Numbered from the stretch's first letter, positions 42,123-51,321 are shown. The stretch: 64,000 nucleotides of DNA from an uncultured Lachnospiraceae bacterium (GCA_910580195.1 CAJTWA010000018.1:1-64000), one strand, 5' to 3'. The notes: generated from the letters alone by a model not told the origin. Made by a program: numbers and translations.

Positions 42123-43508
42123 ATGGAGAAAAAGAAAAATAAGAAAGTTGTAAAATTTCACCGCACGTCACATTTTAATATAGGGATTATCGTTTTCGCC
42201 ATCATCTTCATTTACATGCTCTATAATATGTACCAGTATTTTACGGAAAAAAAGACGGCAATCTATGAGGTGACACAGGGGACAATTACACAAGACAACA
42301 CTTTCACAGGCGTTGCCCTGCGGGAAGAGAAGGTATTTGCCGCAGAAGCCTCCGGATATATCAATTATTATAACCGGGACGCCTCGAAAGTCAGCATAAA
42401 TTCTTACATATATTCCGTTGACGGGAATGGGGATTTTTATCAGGAAATCACCAAAAAAAACGACGGGCAGCTTTTCGCAGAGAAAGGCTCCTATGACGAA
42501 CTGGAAAAGACTGCTGCAAATTATGTGCTGGGCTATTCCGATGAAAATTTTTATCAGGTGTATAGCTTCCAATACGACATGGAAGCGGAACTGATGGAAG
42601 CCTTAAGCTCCAATGCACTGGCAAACCTCGGGGAATTTTCCGGCGGAGCCTCTGGGTTCCATGCCTATACCGCACCGGAACCGGGGATTGTGGTATACAA
42701 TACCGACGGCTTAGAAGAGGTGACTGCAGATAATTTCACCAAAGACATCTTTGACGCGTCCGCACATGCCAAGAATAACTTGATTTCCCGGGAGCAAGTC
42801 ACCGCCGGGGAGCCTGCCTACAAGCTGGTGACAAGTGAAATCTGGGATTTGCTCATCCCGGTTTCTGAGGATTTGGCAAAGGATTTGGCAGAAGAGTCCA
42901 ACATCCAGATAGAATTTAAAAAAGACAACACCAAGGCATGGGGGACATCCCGGATTTTAAACAAAGATGGGGACTGGTATTTAATCCTGACATTCCAAAA
43001 TTCTGCTATCCGCTTTGCCGCTGACCGGTACTTGGAAGTCAAATTATTGCTGTCCGACACCAATGGGCTGAAAATCCCCAATACCGCATTGGTAAGCAAA
43101 GATTTCTTCCTCATCCCAAAGGATTTCCTCACCAAAGGCGGGGACAATAATTCCAACGGGGTGATGCGCCAGTATGTAGATGGGAAAGGCAAAACCGTCA
43201 TGGAATTTGCCGCTGCCACCGTTGCAGAAGAAACAGAGGATAAATACTACATTACAGGGTCGGGCCTGAAAAAAAGCGACACCATTATCAAGCCCGACTC
43301 CAATGAGGAATTAGTGTTAAGGGAAACCGCGCCGCTGCAAGGCGTTTACAATGTCAACAAAGGCTACGCCGTATTCCGCAAAGTGGAAATCTTGTTCCAG
43401 AACCAAGAATACACCATTGTCGATACAGGGACAAATTTTGGCATATCCCTTTATGACCATATTGCGCTGGACGCATCTTCCATTGCGGAAAATGAAATTA
43501 TCCATTAA
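42123..43508 (+). CDS. HlyD-like membrane-fusion-type protein
   Basis: 461 residues: Lys-rich cytoplasmic start, one membrane helix (about 19-40), then an extracellular region with split lipoyl/barrel features (FTGVALREEKVFAAEASGYI, YTAPEPGIVVY, LVTSEIWDLLIPV) as in HlyD-type adaptors. No export ATPase is next to it. The position before yggS-sepF-ylmH suggests a link with division or wall assembly, which is inference. Confidence 0.78.
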   Translation: MEKKKNKKVVKFHRTSHFNIGIIVFAIIFIYMLYNMYQYFTEKKTAIYEVTQGTITQDNTFTGVALREEKVFAAEASGYINYYNRDASKVSINSYIYSVDGNGDFYQEITKKNDGQLFAEKGSYDELEKTAANYVLGYSDENFYQVYSFQYDMEAELMEALSSNALANLGEFSGGASGFHAYTAPEPGIVVYNTDGLEEVTADNFTKDIFDASAHAKNNLISREQVTAGEPAYKLVTSEIWDLLIPVSEDLAKDLAEESNIQIEFKKDNTKAWGTSRILNKDGDWYLILTFQNSAIRFAADRYLEVKLLLSDTNGLKIPNTALVSKDFFLIPKDFLTKGGDNNSNGVMRQYVDGKGKTVMEFAAATVAEETEDKYYITGSGLKKSDTIIKPDSNEELVLRETAPLQGVYNVNKGYAVFRKVEILFQNQEYTIVDTGTNFGISLYDHIALDASSIAENEIIH

Positions 43509-43586
43509 AATTAAAACGGAGGAACCCATCTGGCGGAAAGCAATTTTAAAGCATCCTAAGGCAACAAAAAAACAGGAGGAACACCC

Positions 43587-44276
43587 ATGATAAGCGATAA
43601 TATAAAAAAAATACAAAAAAATATAGAAAAATCATGCCAAAAGGCAGGCAGGGACCCAAAGGAAGTAACCTTGATTGCCGTGAGCAAGACAAAGCCAATC
43701 CCTATGCTGGAAGAAGCATACCAAGCTGGGAGCCGCGACTTTGGGGAAAATAAGGTCCAAGAAATCATGGACAAGCACCCAGCGCTGCCAGAGGATATCC
43801 GCTGGCATATGATTGGGCACCTGCAGAGGAACAAGGTAAAATACATTGTGGATAAGGTTGCCCTGGTCCATTCGGTGGATTCCCTGCGCTTGGCCGAGGA
43901 ACTCAGCCGCCAAGCCGGAAAAAAGCAGGCGGAAATAGACGTCCTTGTGGAAGTCAACATTGCAGAAGAAGAGAGCAAGTTCGGCACATCCCGGGCAGAG
44001 GCCATCCAATTAGTGGAAGAAATGGCAAAACTCCCCCATATCCATGTCAAAGGCCTTATGACAATCGCCCCATTTGTGGAAGATCCGGAGGAAAACCGGA
44101 AATATTTTCGCCAAATCAAGGAATTATCTGTTGACATAACGAAGAAAAACATTGATAATGTAAGTATGTCTGTACTTTCCATGGGAATGACAAATGACTA
44201 TATGGTAGCAGTAGAAGAAGGGGCAACCATGGTCCGTGTGGGAACAGGCATTTTTGGAGAACGGAACTATAATTAG
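43587..44276 (+). CDS. yggS: YggS family PLP homeostasis protein
   Basis: A 229-residue PLP-binding barrel without known catalysis, controlling PLP and amino-acid pools. PLP Lys in LIAVSKTKP, then RDFGENKVQE, HMIGHLQRNKVK, FGTSRAEAIQ and MGMTNDYMVAVEEGATMVRVG. Ribosome site ACAGGAGGA. It lies upstream of sepF as in most Firmicutes. Confidence 0.95.
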   Translation: MISDNIKKIQKNIEKSCQKAGRDPKEVTLIAVSKTKPIPMLEEAYQAGSRDFGENKVQEIMDKHPALPEDIRWHMIGHLQRNKVKYIVDKVALVHSVDSLRLAEELSRQAGKKQAEIDVLVEVNIAEEESKFGTSRAEAIQLVEEMAKLPHIHVKGLMTIAPFVEDPEENRKYFRQIKELSVDITKKNIDNVSMSVLSMGMTNDYMVAVEEGATMVRVGTGIFGERNYN

Positions 44277-44312
44277 CATAAAAATAATATTGTTATTAAG
44301 GGAGATTATTTT

Positions 44313-44834
44313 ATGGGAATGCTTGATAAATTTTTAGATGTTATGCGGTTAAATGACGACGATGACTTCTATGATGACGATTATTACGATGATGACGATT
44401 ATGAAGAGGAAAAGCCCAAACGGAAAAGCTTAGCCAAAGAAAAATCTTCGGAACCAGAGGATGAGCCCTATGAAGAGAAACGCCCCCGGCCAGTAAAATC
44501 ACAGAAAGTAACCCCCATGCGCCCTTCCAAACGGTCCAGCGCCTCTGGGATGGAAGTCTGCGTCATCAAGCCCACAACCGTAGACGACGCAAGGGAAGTG
44601 ACGGAAACCTTGCTCCTAGACCGGCCTGTGGTGCTGAATGTGGAAGGCCTGGACGTGGATATTGCACAGCGGATTATCGACTTTATTTCCGGATCCTGCT
44701 TCGCCATCAGCGGGAACCTCCAGAAGATTTCTAACTACATATTTATCATCACACCGCCCAATGTAGACATTTCCGGCGATTTTGACACCATTGTAGATAC
44801 CTATGGCGGCACCACCATCCGGTCAGAATTTTAA
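44313..44834 (+). CDS. sepF: Cell division protein SepF
   Basis: Membrane anchor and bundler of FtsZ filaments. N-terminal amphipathic helix MGMLDKFLDVMRL, an Asp/Tyr-rich linker (residues 14-35), a basic linker, and the globular domain from about residue 83 (CVIKPTTVDDAREVTETLL, FISGSCFAISGNLQKIS). 173 residues. Confidence 0.96.
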   Translation: MGMLDKFLDVMRLNDDDDFYDDDYYDDDDYEEEKPKRKSLAKEKSSEPEDEPYEEKRPRPVKSQKVTPMRPSKRSSASGMEVCVIKPTTVDDAREVTETLLLDRPVVLNVEGLDVDIAQRIIDFISGSCFAISGNLQKISNYIFIITPPNVDISGDFDTIVDTYGGTTIRSEF

Positions 44835-44848
44835 ACAGGGAAGGGCAT

Positions 44849-45601
44849 ATGGTAAAAGAAGAAGAATTATTAGCAAAACGGCTGATTGACTTGTCTAGGC
44901 AGGCACAGCAGAAGAACATCGTTGTTTTCAGCGATTTTTTAAACCTCAACGAATTGAATATTTTCCGCCAGCAAAGCGCAGAGTTCTACTCCGGTTCTGA
45001 ATGTTTTGGCGGTTACGGATTAAGTGAGCGTCAGATGGTTGCATTTCTACCTGATGCTCTTTGTTATGACTGGCGCTTTCCGATTGCCTGCCTTAAAATC
45101 ACCCCGGTAAATGCAAGGTTTGCAGAAGCCCTAAACCACCGGGACGTACTGGGGAGCCTCATGAACCTTGGGCTGGAGCGCTCCCGGCTGGGGGATATTT
45201 TAATCGACGGCTCCTTGGCCTACGTATTCTGCCACGAAAAGATTGCAGGATATATTGCGGAAAACCTGACAAGGATACGCCATACTACCGTCATGGCAGA
45301 ACCGGCATCCCTGAAGGATGTGCAGATAGGGCCAAAGAAAGAATTTGCCGAAGGCATTATCACCTCAAACCGCTTAGACAGCATAGTTGCTTGCATCTGC
45401 AAGGTTTCCCGTTCCCAAGCAAGCCAATGGATACGGGGCGGGCGCGTCTTTATCAACAGCCGGGAAACCCTTCAGGCCACCTATGTGTGCAAGCCGCAGG
45501 AACTGATTTCTGTCCGTTCCGTCGGGCGGTTCCAATTCTTGGGCAGTACCGGGGAAACCCGCAAGGGACGGATGAAAATACAGTATGAAAAATATATTTG
45601 A
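44849..45601 (+). CDS. ylmH: YlmH, S4-domain RNA-binding protein
   Basis: 250 residues. An N-terminal YlmH domain and a C-terminal S4 domain (LDSIVACICKVSRSQASQWI, GGRVFINS). Known in Firmicutes as a ribosome-associated factor that rescues stalled 50S complexes. Part of the sepF cluster. Confidence 0.93.
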   Translation: MVKEEELLAKRLIDLSRQAQQKNIVVFSDFLNLNELNIFRQQSAEFYSGSECFGGYGLSERQMVAFLPDALCYDWRFPIACLKITPVNARFAEALNHRDVLGSLMNLGLERSRLGDILIDGSLAYVFCHEKIAGYIAENLTRIRHTTVMAEPASLKDVQIGPKKEFAEGIITSNRLDSIVACICKVSRSQASQWIRGGRVFINSRETLQATYVCKPQELISVRSVGRFQFLGSTGETRKGRMKIQYEKYI

Positions 45602-45604
45602 GCG

Positions 45605-45755
45605 ATTTTGGCAAGTTTTGGGGATCCGGCTTTGGGAAAGGCATGGCCGGTTACCTTTCCGGCAGCCTGCATATAAGGGAATTTGTGGCTCTGGATGGAA
45701 CCCATATCAATGAACCACCCCGCAGCAGAGCTGCAGGGTATCAACCCAACCTCGC
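45605..45755 (-). pseudogene. Fragment of a second dtd gene
   Basis: Minus-strand translation gives FPKAGSPKLAKIAQIYF preceded by SHKFPYMQAAGKVTGHA, which aligns with SFTKAGSPELAEDLYGYI and SQFTLYADCRKGNRP of the intact dtd gene at 50860-51321. The nucleotide match is visible too, for example ATGGCCGGTT, TTTCCGGCAG and GCATATAAGG on the plus strand. Only about a third of the gene is left, with no start and frame breaks. The rest of 45756-45874 holds a small GGTTGC-A-GCAACC palindrome and nothing else. Confidence 0.75.
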
Positions 45756-45874
45756 TCTGCTTGGTATAACTCCGGTTGCAGCAACCTGAAGGGTATCAGG
45801 CCCATGAACGGATAGACCATATACGCCAAACGAACAGAAAGGGACAGTATGCGCTGCATACTTAGGAATTAATT

Positions 45875-46993
45875 ATGGGAAAAACAATTACCGTAAATTT
45901 CGGGGGAAAGCCGTGCTATGATATTGTAATCCAAAGGGATTTCCGGCTCCTCCCAGAAAAGTTAACAAACCTTGGGTACGGGCAGAACCGTGCATGCATC
46001 ATAACCGAAACCAACGTAGGGGAACTGTACCAAAAAGAAATAGAAGCCTTGCTTTCCCCCATGTTTTCCTCCTGCACCACATTTCTGTTTGAAGCAGGGG
46101 AGAGCAGCAAAAACACCGATACCGTTGGAAAATTATATGGGCACTTAATCCAGAATTCCTTTGACCGGAAAGATGTCCTCATTGCATTGGGCGGCGGGGT
46201 CGTAGGGGATTTGGCTGGGTTTGCCGCAGCGACATACCTGCGGGGGATTGATTTCGTGCAGGTGCCAACTTCCTTGCTGGCCCAAACCGACAGCAGCATC
46301 GGCGGGAAAACCGGCGTGGATTTCATGCAGTATAAAAATATGGTAGGGGCATTTTATATGCCTAAACTAGTTTATATGAATATATCTGCCCTGAAAAGCC
46401 TGCCCAAACGCCAATTTTCCTCCGGCACAGCCGAATTAATTAAGCACGGCTTTATCAAAGACAAGGCTTATACCGCATTTATCAAAAACAACAGCACTTC
46501 CATCTTAGCACAGGACAGCCAAACCATGGAAGATATGATATACACAAGCTGCCAGATAAAACGGGACGTCGTTGAAAAAGACCCCAAAGAGCAGGGAGAG
46601 CGGGCATTGCTGAATTTCGGGCATACCATTGGCCATGCCATTGAGAAATTGTCTGGCTTCACCTTGTACCATGGGGAATGTGTTTCCCTCGGCATGGTGG
46701 GCGCAGCCTATATTTCCTTCCAAAAAGGCAATATTACGCTGGAAGAACTGGAAACAATCACGCAGATTTTAAAAAGCTACGGCCTTCCAGTCCGTCTCCC
46801 GGATTTCGCCCACACCCCGGAAGAAATCCTTGCAGCCACTAAACTGGACAAGAAAATGGAATCTGGGAAAATAAAGTTTATTTTGCTAAAAACCCTTGGA
46901 GAAGCCTATATCACAAAGGAATTGGCAAACCATGACCTTTTGGGAGGCATCCGCTATATCATGGAACAAGGGACTGAAAGGATATTGGAATGA
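45875..46993 (+). CDS. aroB: 3-dehydroquinate synthase
   Basis: Second step of the shikimate pathway; NAD- and zinc-dependent. 372 residues. ALGGGVVGDLAGFAAATYLR (NAD site), QVPTSLLAQTDSSIGGKTGVD, zinc ligands in ELIKHGFIKD, FGHTIGHAIEKL and HGECVSLGMV. Its stop overlaps lspA. Confidence 0.96.
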   Translation: MGKTITVNFGGKPCYDIVIQRDFRLLPEKLTNLGYGQNRACIITETNVGELYQKEIEALLSPMFSSCTTFLFEAGESSKNTDTVGKLYGHLIQNSFDRKDVLIALGGGVVGDLAGFAAATYLRGIDFVQVPTSLLAQTDSSIGGKTGVDFMQYKNMVGAFYMPKLVYMNISALKSLPKRQFSSGTAELIKHGFIKDKAYTAFIKNNSTSILAQDSQTMEDMIYTSCQIKRDVVEKDPKEQGERALLNFGHTIGHAIEKLSGFTLYHGECVSLGMVGAAYISFQKGNITLEELETITQILKSYGLPVRLPDFAHTPEEILAATKLDKKMESGKIKFILLKTLGEAYITKELANHDLLGGIRYIMEQGTERILE

Positions 46994-47571
46994 GCCAGAA
47001 AGAACGGAATAGCTGCATCCTCTCTGTAGCAAGGAACCCAAAAAAACGGAATAGCTGCATCCTCTATGCGGCCAGCGTGTGCATCCTGCTGGCCTTGGAT
47101 CAGTTTACAAAATATCTGGCCTCTGCCCACCTGAAACATGGAAACTCCATCGTCCTTATCAAAGGCGTGTTCCAACTGCAATATTTAGAGAACAGGGGGG
47201 CAGCGTTTGGCTTGCTTCAGGGGCAGAAGCTATGGTTTGTGACAATTACTTTTGCCATGCTGGCATTGATGGCCATGGTATACCTGCGCACCCCAATGGA
47301 AAAAAAGTACCGTTGGCTCAGGGGCATCCTATCGCTTCTGACTGCAGGCGCAATTGGGAACCTCATTGACCGCCTGCGCTTGGAATATGTGGTAGACTTC
47401 TTCTATTTTGAATTAATCAACTTCCCCATTTTCAATGTAGCAGATATCTATGTAACCCTTGGCATGGGGCTTTTGCTGGTACTAGTCCTTTTCTATTATA
47501 AAGAAGAAGAACTGGAACTGCTCTGGCCATTCCCAAAAAGGGGGCAGGGAAATGAAAAAACAGGAAACTAG
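46990..47571 (+). CDS. lspA: Lipoprotein signal peptidase LspA with repeated N-terminal extension
   Basis: Aspartic protease cleaving prolipoprotein signal peptides. Catalytic Asp in GNLIDRLR and FNVADIYVTLG; four membrane helices; LDQFTKYLA near the first helix. 193 residues. The first 25 or so residues contain a duplicated KERNSCIL / KKRNSCIL segment not found in ordinary LspA, created by a 42-bp tandem duplication. ATG overlaps the aroB stop. Confidence 0.94.
   Translation: MSQKERNSCILSVARNPKKRNSCILYAASVCILLALDQFTKYLASAHLKHGNSIVLIKGVFQLQYLENRGAAFGLLQGQKLWFVTITFAMLALMAMVYLRTPMEKKYRWLRGILSLLTAGAIGNLIDRLRLEYVVDFFYFELINFPIFNVADIYVTLGMGLLLVLVLFYYKEEELELLWPFPKRGQGNEKTGN
46999..47066. repeat. 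42-bp-period duplication in the lspA start
   Basis: ACGGAATAGCTGCATCCTCT occurs at about 47005 and 47047, in frame, giving the repeated RNSCIL peptide. Confidence 0.85.
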
Positions 47572-48607
47572 CGTAGATTCCCCAGCATCCCGGAACAAAC
47601 AAGGCAGCGGCCAGGCCTTATCGGGACAAAACCTAAACAAACAAAGCAGTATCCAAAACCCACAGGCCTTGACAGGGCAGGATTCAGGCTGGCAAGGCAG
47701 CGTCCAAACTTACCAAATCCTGCCAGAACAGGCTGGGGAACGTTTAGATAAGTTCCTTTCCATGGCCTGTGGGGGTTATTCCCGCTCCTTCATCCAGAAA
47801 TTAGCCAAGGATGGGAGAGTACTAGTAAACCAAAAAGTCCAGAAATCCAATTATAAAGTCTGCCAGAATGACTGTATCCAAATCACCATCCCTCCAGTAA
47901 CAGAACTGGAAATCTTACCCGAAGATATCCCGCTGGACATTCTTTACGAGGATTCTGACCTCTTGGTTGTCAATAAGCCAAAGGGCATGGTGGTACATCC
48001 TTCTGCGGGGCACTTTTCCGGCACCTTGGTAAATGCAGTCCTATACCATTGCAAAGACAGCCTTTCCGGCATCAACGGGGTGATGCGGCCGGGAATTGTC
48101 CACCGGATTGACATGGACACCACGGGGACATTAATTATCTGCAAGAACGACAATGCCCATATCAAAATTGCAGAACAGATAAAGAGCCATTCTGTTACCA
48201 GACGCTACGTCGGCATTGTAAAGGGAATTGCCAAACAGGAGAGCGGGACAGTAGAAGGCGCCATCGGGAGGCATCCCGTTGACCGGAAAAAGATGGCAAT
48301 TAATCTGCCCCACGGGAAACATGCCGTGACCCATTACAAGGTACTGGAACGTTTTTCCAAACACACCTATATGGAATTTGAACTGGAAACAGGGCGGACA
48401 CACCAAATACGCGTCCATATGGCAAGCATCGGGCATCCCCTTTTGGGGGATGAGGTATATGGGGCAGGGAAATCCCCTTGGAAACTGCAGGGGCAGACGC
48501 TCCATGCAGCAACCATAGGCTTTATCCATCCGGTTACGGAAGAGTATTTGGAAGTCACAGCGCCTTTGCCGGAATATTTTGAGGAGCTGCTAAAAAAAGG
48601 TTTATAA
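47552..48607 (+). CDS. RluD-type pseudouridine synthase with Gln-rich N-terminal tail
   Basis: RluA-family pseudouridine synthase of rRNA or tRNA. S4 domain (GERLDKFLSMACGGYSRSFI), catalytic Asp in IVHRIDMDTTGTLII, TRRYVGIVKG and ETGRTHQIRVHMASIGHPLL. Normal proteins start near ILPEQAGERLDKFLS; here about 52 Gln/Ser/Asn-rich residues precede it, with repeats around QALSGQ / QALTGQ. ATG 47552 overlaps lspA by 20 bp and follows AAAAGGGGG. Confidence 0.92.
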   Translation: MKKQETSVDSPASRNKQGSGQALSGQNLNKQSSIQNPQALTGQDSGWQGSVQTYQILPEQAGERLDKFLSMACGGYSRSFIQKLAKDGRVLVNQKVQKSNYKVCQNDCIQITIPPVTELEILPEDIPLDILYEDSDLLVVNKPKGMVVHPSAGHFSGTLVNAVLYHCKDSLSGINGVMRPGIVHRIDMDTTGTLIICKNDNAHIKIAEQIKSHSVTRRYVGIVKGIAKQESGTVEGAIGRHPVDRKKMAINLPHGKHAVTHYKVLERFSKHTYMEFELETGRTHQIRVHMASIGHPLLGDEVYGAGKSPWKLQGQTLHAATIGFIHPVTEEYLEVTAPLPEYFEELLKKGL

Positions 48608-48623
48608 AAGGCATTAGCCTATG

Positions 48624-48692
48624 GCATTACAGCGTATGGGAAATGGGACTAAAATGGTATTATCCTACAACATCACAGCGTATGGGAAATGG
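48624..48692. repeat. Direct repeat after the RluD-family gene
   Basis: Two 22-bp copies of CATYACAGCGTATGGGAAATGG-type sequence at about 48624-48645 and 48671-48692, shortly after the stop codon. Confidence 0.8.
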
Positions 48693-48736
48693 CAAACCAT
48701 ATGCTTTTGCATCATCAGCAAATCTGCTAAATTGTA

Positions 48737-48765
48737 TATACATTTCAGGAAAATTATAGTATAAT
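48737..48765 (+). promoter_or_regulatory. Promoter of the cytidylate kinase-like gene
   Basis: TATACA (48737-48742), 17 bp, TATAAT (48760-48765). The leader contains AATCTTT...AAAGATT (about 48797-48823), a short hairpin before the ribosome site. Confidence 0.55.
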
Positions 48766-48846
48766 AGCAATATAACATAATTTTAAGGCACAATTTTAAT
48801 CTTTGCACCTCTATGTAAAGATTACTAATCGAAAGGTGGTATTTAT

Positions 48847-49479
48847 ATGGGACAATTCGTAATCACAATCGGCCGGGAATTTGGGAGCGGGGGCTTAGAC
48901 GTAGGCCGGATGCTTTCGGAACAGTTAAATGTAAAATGTTATGACAAGGAACTGCTTTCCATGGCTGCCAAGGAAAGCGGGTTATGCCAAGAAATATTTG
49001 AAAACCATGATGAAAAGCCAACCAGCAGCTTTCTCTATTCCTTGGTAATGGATACGTATTCTGTCAGCGGCTATACTTCAGCGCCTTTCTTGGATATGCC
49101 CCTGAACCACAAGGTGTTCCTTGCACAATTTGAAGCCATTAAAAACCTTGCAAAAAAAGAATCCTGCATTATCGTTGGGCGCTGCGCAGATTATGCATTA
49201 GCAGAACATCCCAATTGCATCAACGTATTTATCCATGCAGGCCTTGCTTTCCGCATTGACCATGTCATGCAGACCTTTGGCTTATCCAAGGAAAAGGCCA
49301 CAGACATGATCCACAAAACAGACAAGAAGCGGGCAAGCTACTATAATTATTACTCCAGCAAGAAATGGGGCGATTCCAGAAGCTACCATCTCACATTGGA
49401 TAGCAGCCAGCTTGGCCTTCAAGGATGCAGTGAAATGATCCTTAACTACATGGACATCCAAAAGAAATACAAAAAGTAA
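48847..49479 (+). CDS. Cytidylate kinase-like family protein
   Basis: A 210-residue P-loop protein of the AAA_26/cytidylate-kinase-like family. ITIGREFGSGGLDVGRML is a modified nucleotide loop, with CYDKELL, CIIVGRCADYAL and the lid KKRASYYNYYSSKKWGD. Substrate not established. GAAAGGTGG ribosome site; ends against the convergent recombinase gene. Confidence 0.88.
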   Translation: MGQFVITIGREFGSGGLDVGRMLSEQLNVKCYDKELLSMAAKESGLCQEIFENHDEKPTSSFLYSLVMDTYSVSGYTSAPFLDMPLNHKVFLAQFEAIKNLAKKESCIIVGRCADYALAEHPNCINVFIHAGLAFRIDHVMQTFGLSKEKATDMIHKTDKKRASYYNYYSSKKWGDSRSYHLTLDSSQLGLQGCSEMILNYMDIQKKYKK

Positions 49480-50544
49480 TTAACTATCTTCATGGAAAAT
49501 GCTCCCTGAGAACTTGCCCGCCAGCCTTCTGCGCTCATCATCCATTGCAGCGTAGTGCTGGCGGGTGGTTTCTACGCTTTTATGCCCTAAGGCATCCGCA
49601 ACTAGGTAAATGTCGCCTGTTTCTTTATAAAGGTTCGTCCCATAGGTACTGCGGAGCTTATGGGGGGTGATTTTTTTACTGATATTTGCCGCATCCGTAT
49701 ATTTTTTCACCAACTTTTCTACGGACCGGGTAGTAAGGCGGCTGTATTTTAAGGAAAGGAACAAGGCATGTTCATGTTCCGGCAGCGCTTTTTCTGCCAG
49801 AAGCGGGCGTTCCATTTCCAAATAGTCCAATAAAGCATTGCTTACCTCTTCCCCAAAATAAACTATGGATTCATTCCCGCCTTTCCGGACTACCCTCATT
49901 CCCTGGTTCTTAAAACTCACATCCTTAACATCCAGCCCTACACATTCGGACACACGGATTCCCGTGCCCAGCAACAGCGTTAAGATTGCAATATCCCGGT
50001 ATTTGGTTTTTTGGTGGGAAGCAAGCTGCTTTGCCGTAAGGGAACTCCCGTTCTCTACTGTAGAAATCAAGTCTGCAACTTCATCTTTATCCAGGCGGAT
50101 GATATTATCTTTATGCTTTTTGGGCGTTTCTATCATAGAAGGGGCGTTTGTCTTAATAAATTCTTTTTTAAAATAGTAGTTGTACATGGTCCGTATAGCA
50201 GAAAGTTTCCGGGATTTCCCTTTTTCCCCATTCGTGACAGCCTGCCCGTCTTTTCTCTCGTAGTAGGAGAGGTATGCAAGGTATTCCTCAATATCTACCG
50301 GAGTCATCTCATCCAAAACGCCCAACGGAATCTCATGCATAGGGATTTTCTGGTAGATGGGATTTTTTTCTTGGATAAACTCAAAAAACAGGCGGATATC
50401 ATACCCATAAGACAGCCTAGTCCTTGAGGCCGTGTTCCTTGTGTCAAGATACCGGAAAAAATCTGCACAGAATTTGGGAAGTTCCTTTAATAATCCCTGT
50501 AATTTCCGTTTATTTTCCAAATTAATTTTTTCAACGTAATCCAT
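49480..50544 (-). CDS. Tyrosine recombinase, XerC/XerD-like
   Basis: 354 residues. N-terminal SAM-like core-binding domain and C-terminal catalytic domain with Arg in LGTGIRVSECVGL, Lys in VVRKGGNES, His-x-x-Arg in TPHKLRSTYGT, His in LGHKS and nucleophile Tyr in TRQHYAAMDD. All catalytic residues are intact. It is longer than XerD (about 300) owing to its N-terminal part. No attachment sites or cargo genes flank it, so it is probably chromosomal, not an element integrase. Confidence 0.88.
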   Translation of the reverse strand: MDYVEKINLENKRKLQGLLKELPKFCADFFRYLDTRNTASRTRLSYGYDIRLFFEFIQEKNPIYQKIPMHEIPLGVLDEMTPVDIEEYLAYLSYYERKDGQAVTNGEKGKSRKLSAIRTMYNYYFKKEFIKTNAPSMIETPKKHKDNIIRLDKDEVADLISTVENGSSLTAKQLASHQKTKYRDIAILTLLLGTGIRVSECVGLDVKDVSFKNQGMRVVRKGGNESIVYFGEEVSNALLDYLEMERPLLAEKALPEHEHALFLSLKYSRLTTRSVEKLVKKYTDAANISKKITPHKLRSTYGTNLYKETGDIYLVADALGHKSVETTRQHYAAMDDERRRLAGKFSGSIFHEDS

Positions 50545-50859
50545 AAAAACTCCTTATCAAAAATGAATAATTTCCTAAAAACCAAAGCAGCTTTGTGTGT
50601 GGTGTTACAATGCATTTATTTTTTATTGATTCCATAAATTTTCTTTATCCATGTTTTTCTTAACCAAAACGGCATTTTTACCATATAGCATGCCACAAAT
50701 TAAAATGATTTTAAAATAAGTAAAGTTAGAATGAAACTGGGGCAAAATGCTGCGCTTAATGCGCATCAGTTCGTAAAATCAACATTTCGCGAACTGATGG
50801 ATTGAATTCCGCCAAAACCCATTTCACATCTCCTCCCCACAAAGCCCATGCCATTTGCG
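50545..50859. other. Intergenic region with inverted repeat
   Basis: About 315 bp upstream of the recombinase gene. AT-rich at first, then an inverted repeat CATCAGTTCG...CGAACTGATG (about 50764-50799) with a 16-nt loop, next to GCGC...GCGC. No gene or good promoter is seen. Confidence 0.5.
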
Positions 50860-51321
50860 TTATGGGCTATTCGGAACAAGTTCTTCCGAATCCAGCAAAA
50901 TGGTAAACGGGCCGTCATTCAATAAGGAAATTTTCATATTTGCACCGAAAGAACCTGTCTGCACAGACGGGACTTGCTTTCTACATTCTGAAACAATATA
51001 TCCATACAAATCCTCTGCAAGTTCCGGGGAGCCAGCTTTGGTAAAGGATGGCCGGTTGCCCTTCCGGCAGTCCGCATATAAGGTAAATTGCGAAACCAAA
51101 AGCAACCCGCCCGCAACATCTTGCAGGGACAAATTCGTCTTCCCATTCACATCTTCAAAAATACGCATATTTACCAGCTTACGGATCATCTTATCCGCAA
51201 TTTCCTTTGTATCCTCTTGGCTGATTCCAATGAACACAAGGAACCCTGTCCCAATTTTGCCAATTATGCCCTGTTCCACCTCAACTTCCGCGTGAGTGAC
51301 GCGCTGAACCAAAAATCTCAT
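50860..51321 (-). CDS. dtd: D-aminoacyl-tRNA deacylase
   Basis: Removes D-amino acids mischarged on tRNA. 153 residues. MRFLVQRVTHAEVEV, LVSQFTLYADCRKGNRPSF and the C-terminal NDGPFTILLDS (normally GPVT) identify it. In many Firmicutes it sits with relA/yihZ elsewhere; here it is separate, and a decayed partial copy lies at 45605-45755. Confidence 0.95.
   Translation of the reverse strand: MRFLVQRVTHAEVEVEQGIIGKIGTGFLVFIGISQEDTKEIADKMIRKLVNMRIFEDVNGKTNLSLQDVAGGLLLVSQFTLYADCRKGNRPSFTKAGSPELAEDLYGYIVSECRKQVPSVQTGSFGANMKISLLNDGPFTILLDSEELVPNSP

Noticed and set aside
45772..45786. GGTTGC-A-GCAACC palindrome before aroB as a riboswitch or terminator
   Set aside because: Too short, no T-tract and no other conserved motif around it.
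49480..50544. Integrase of a mobile element
   Set aside because: No cargo, no direct-repeat ends and no tRNA target nearby; gene neighbours are core chromosome.
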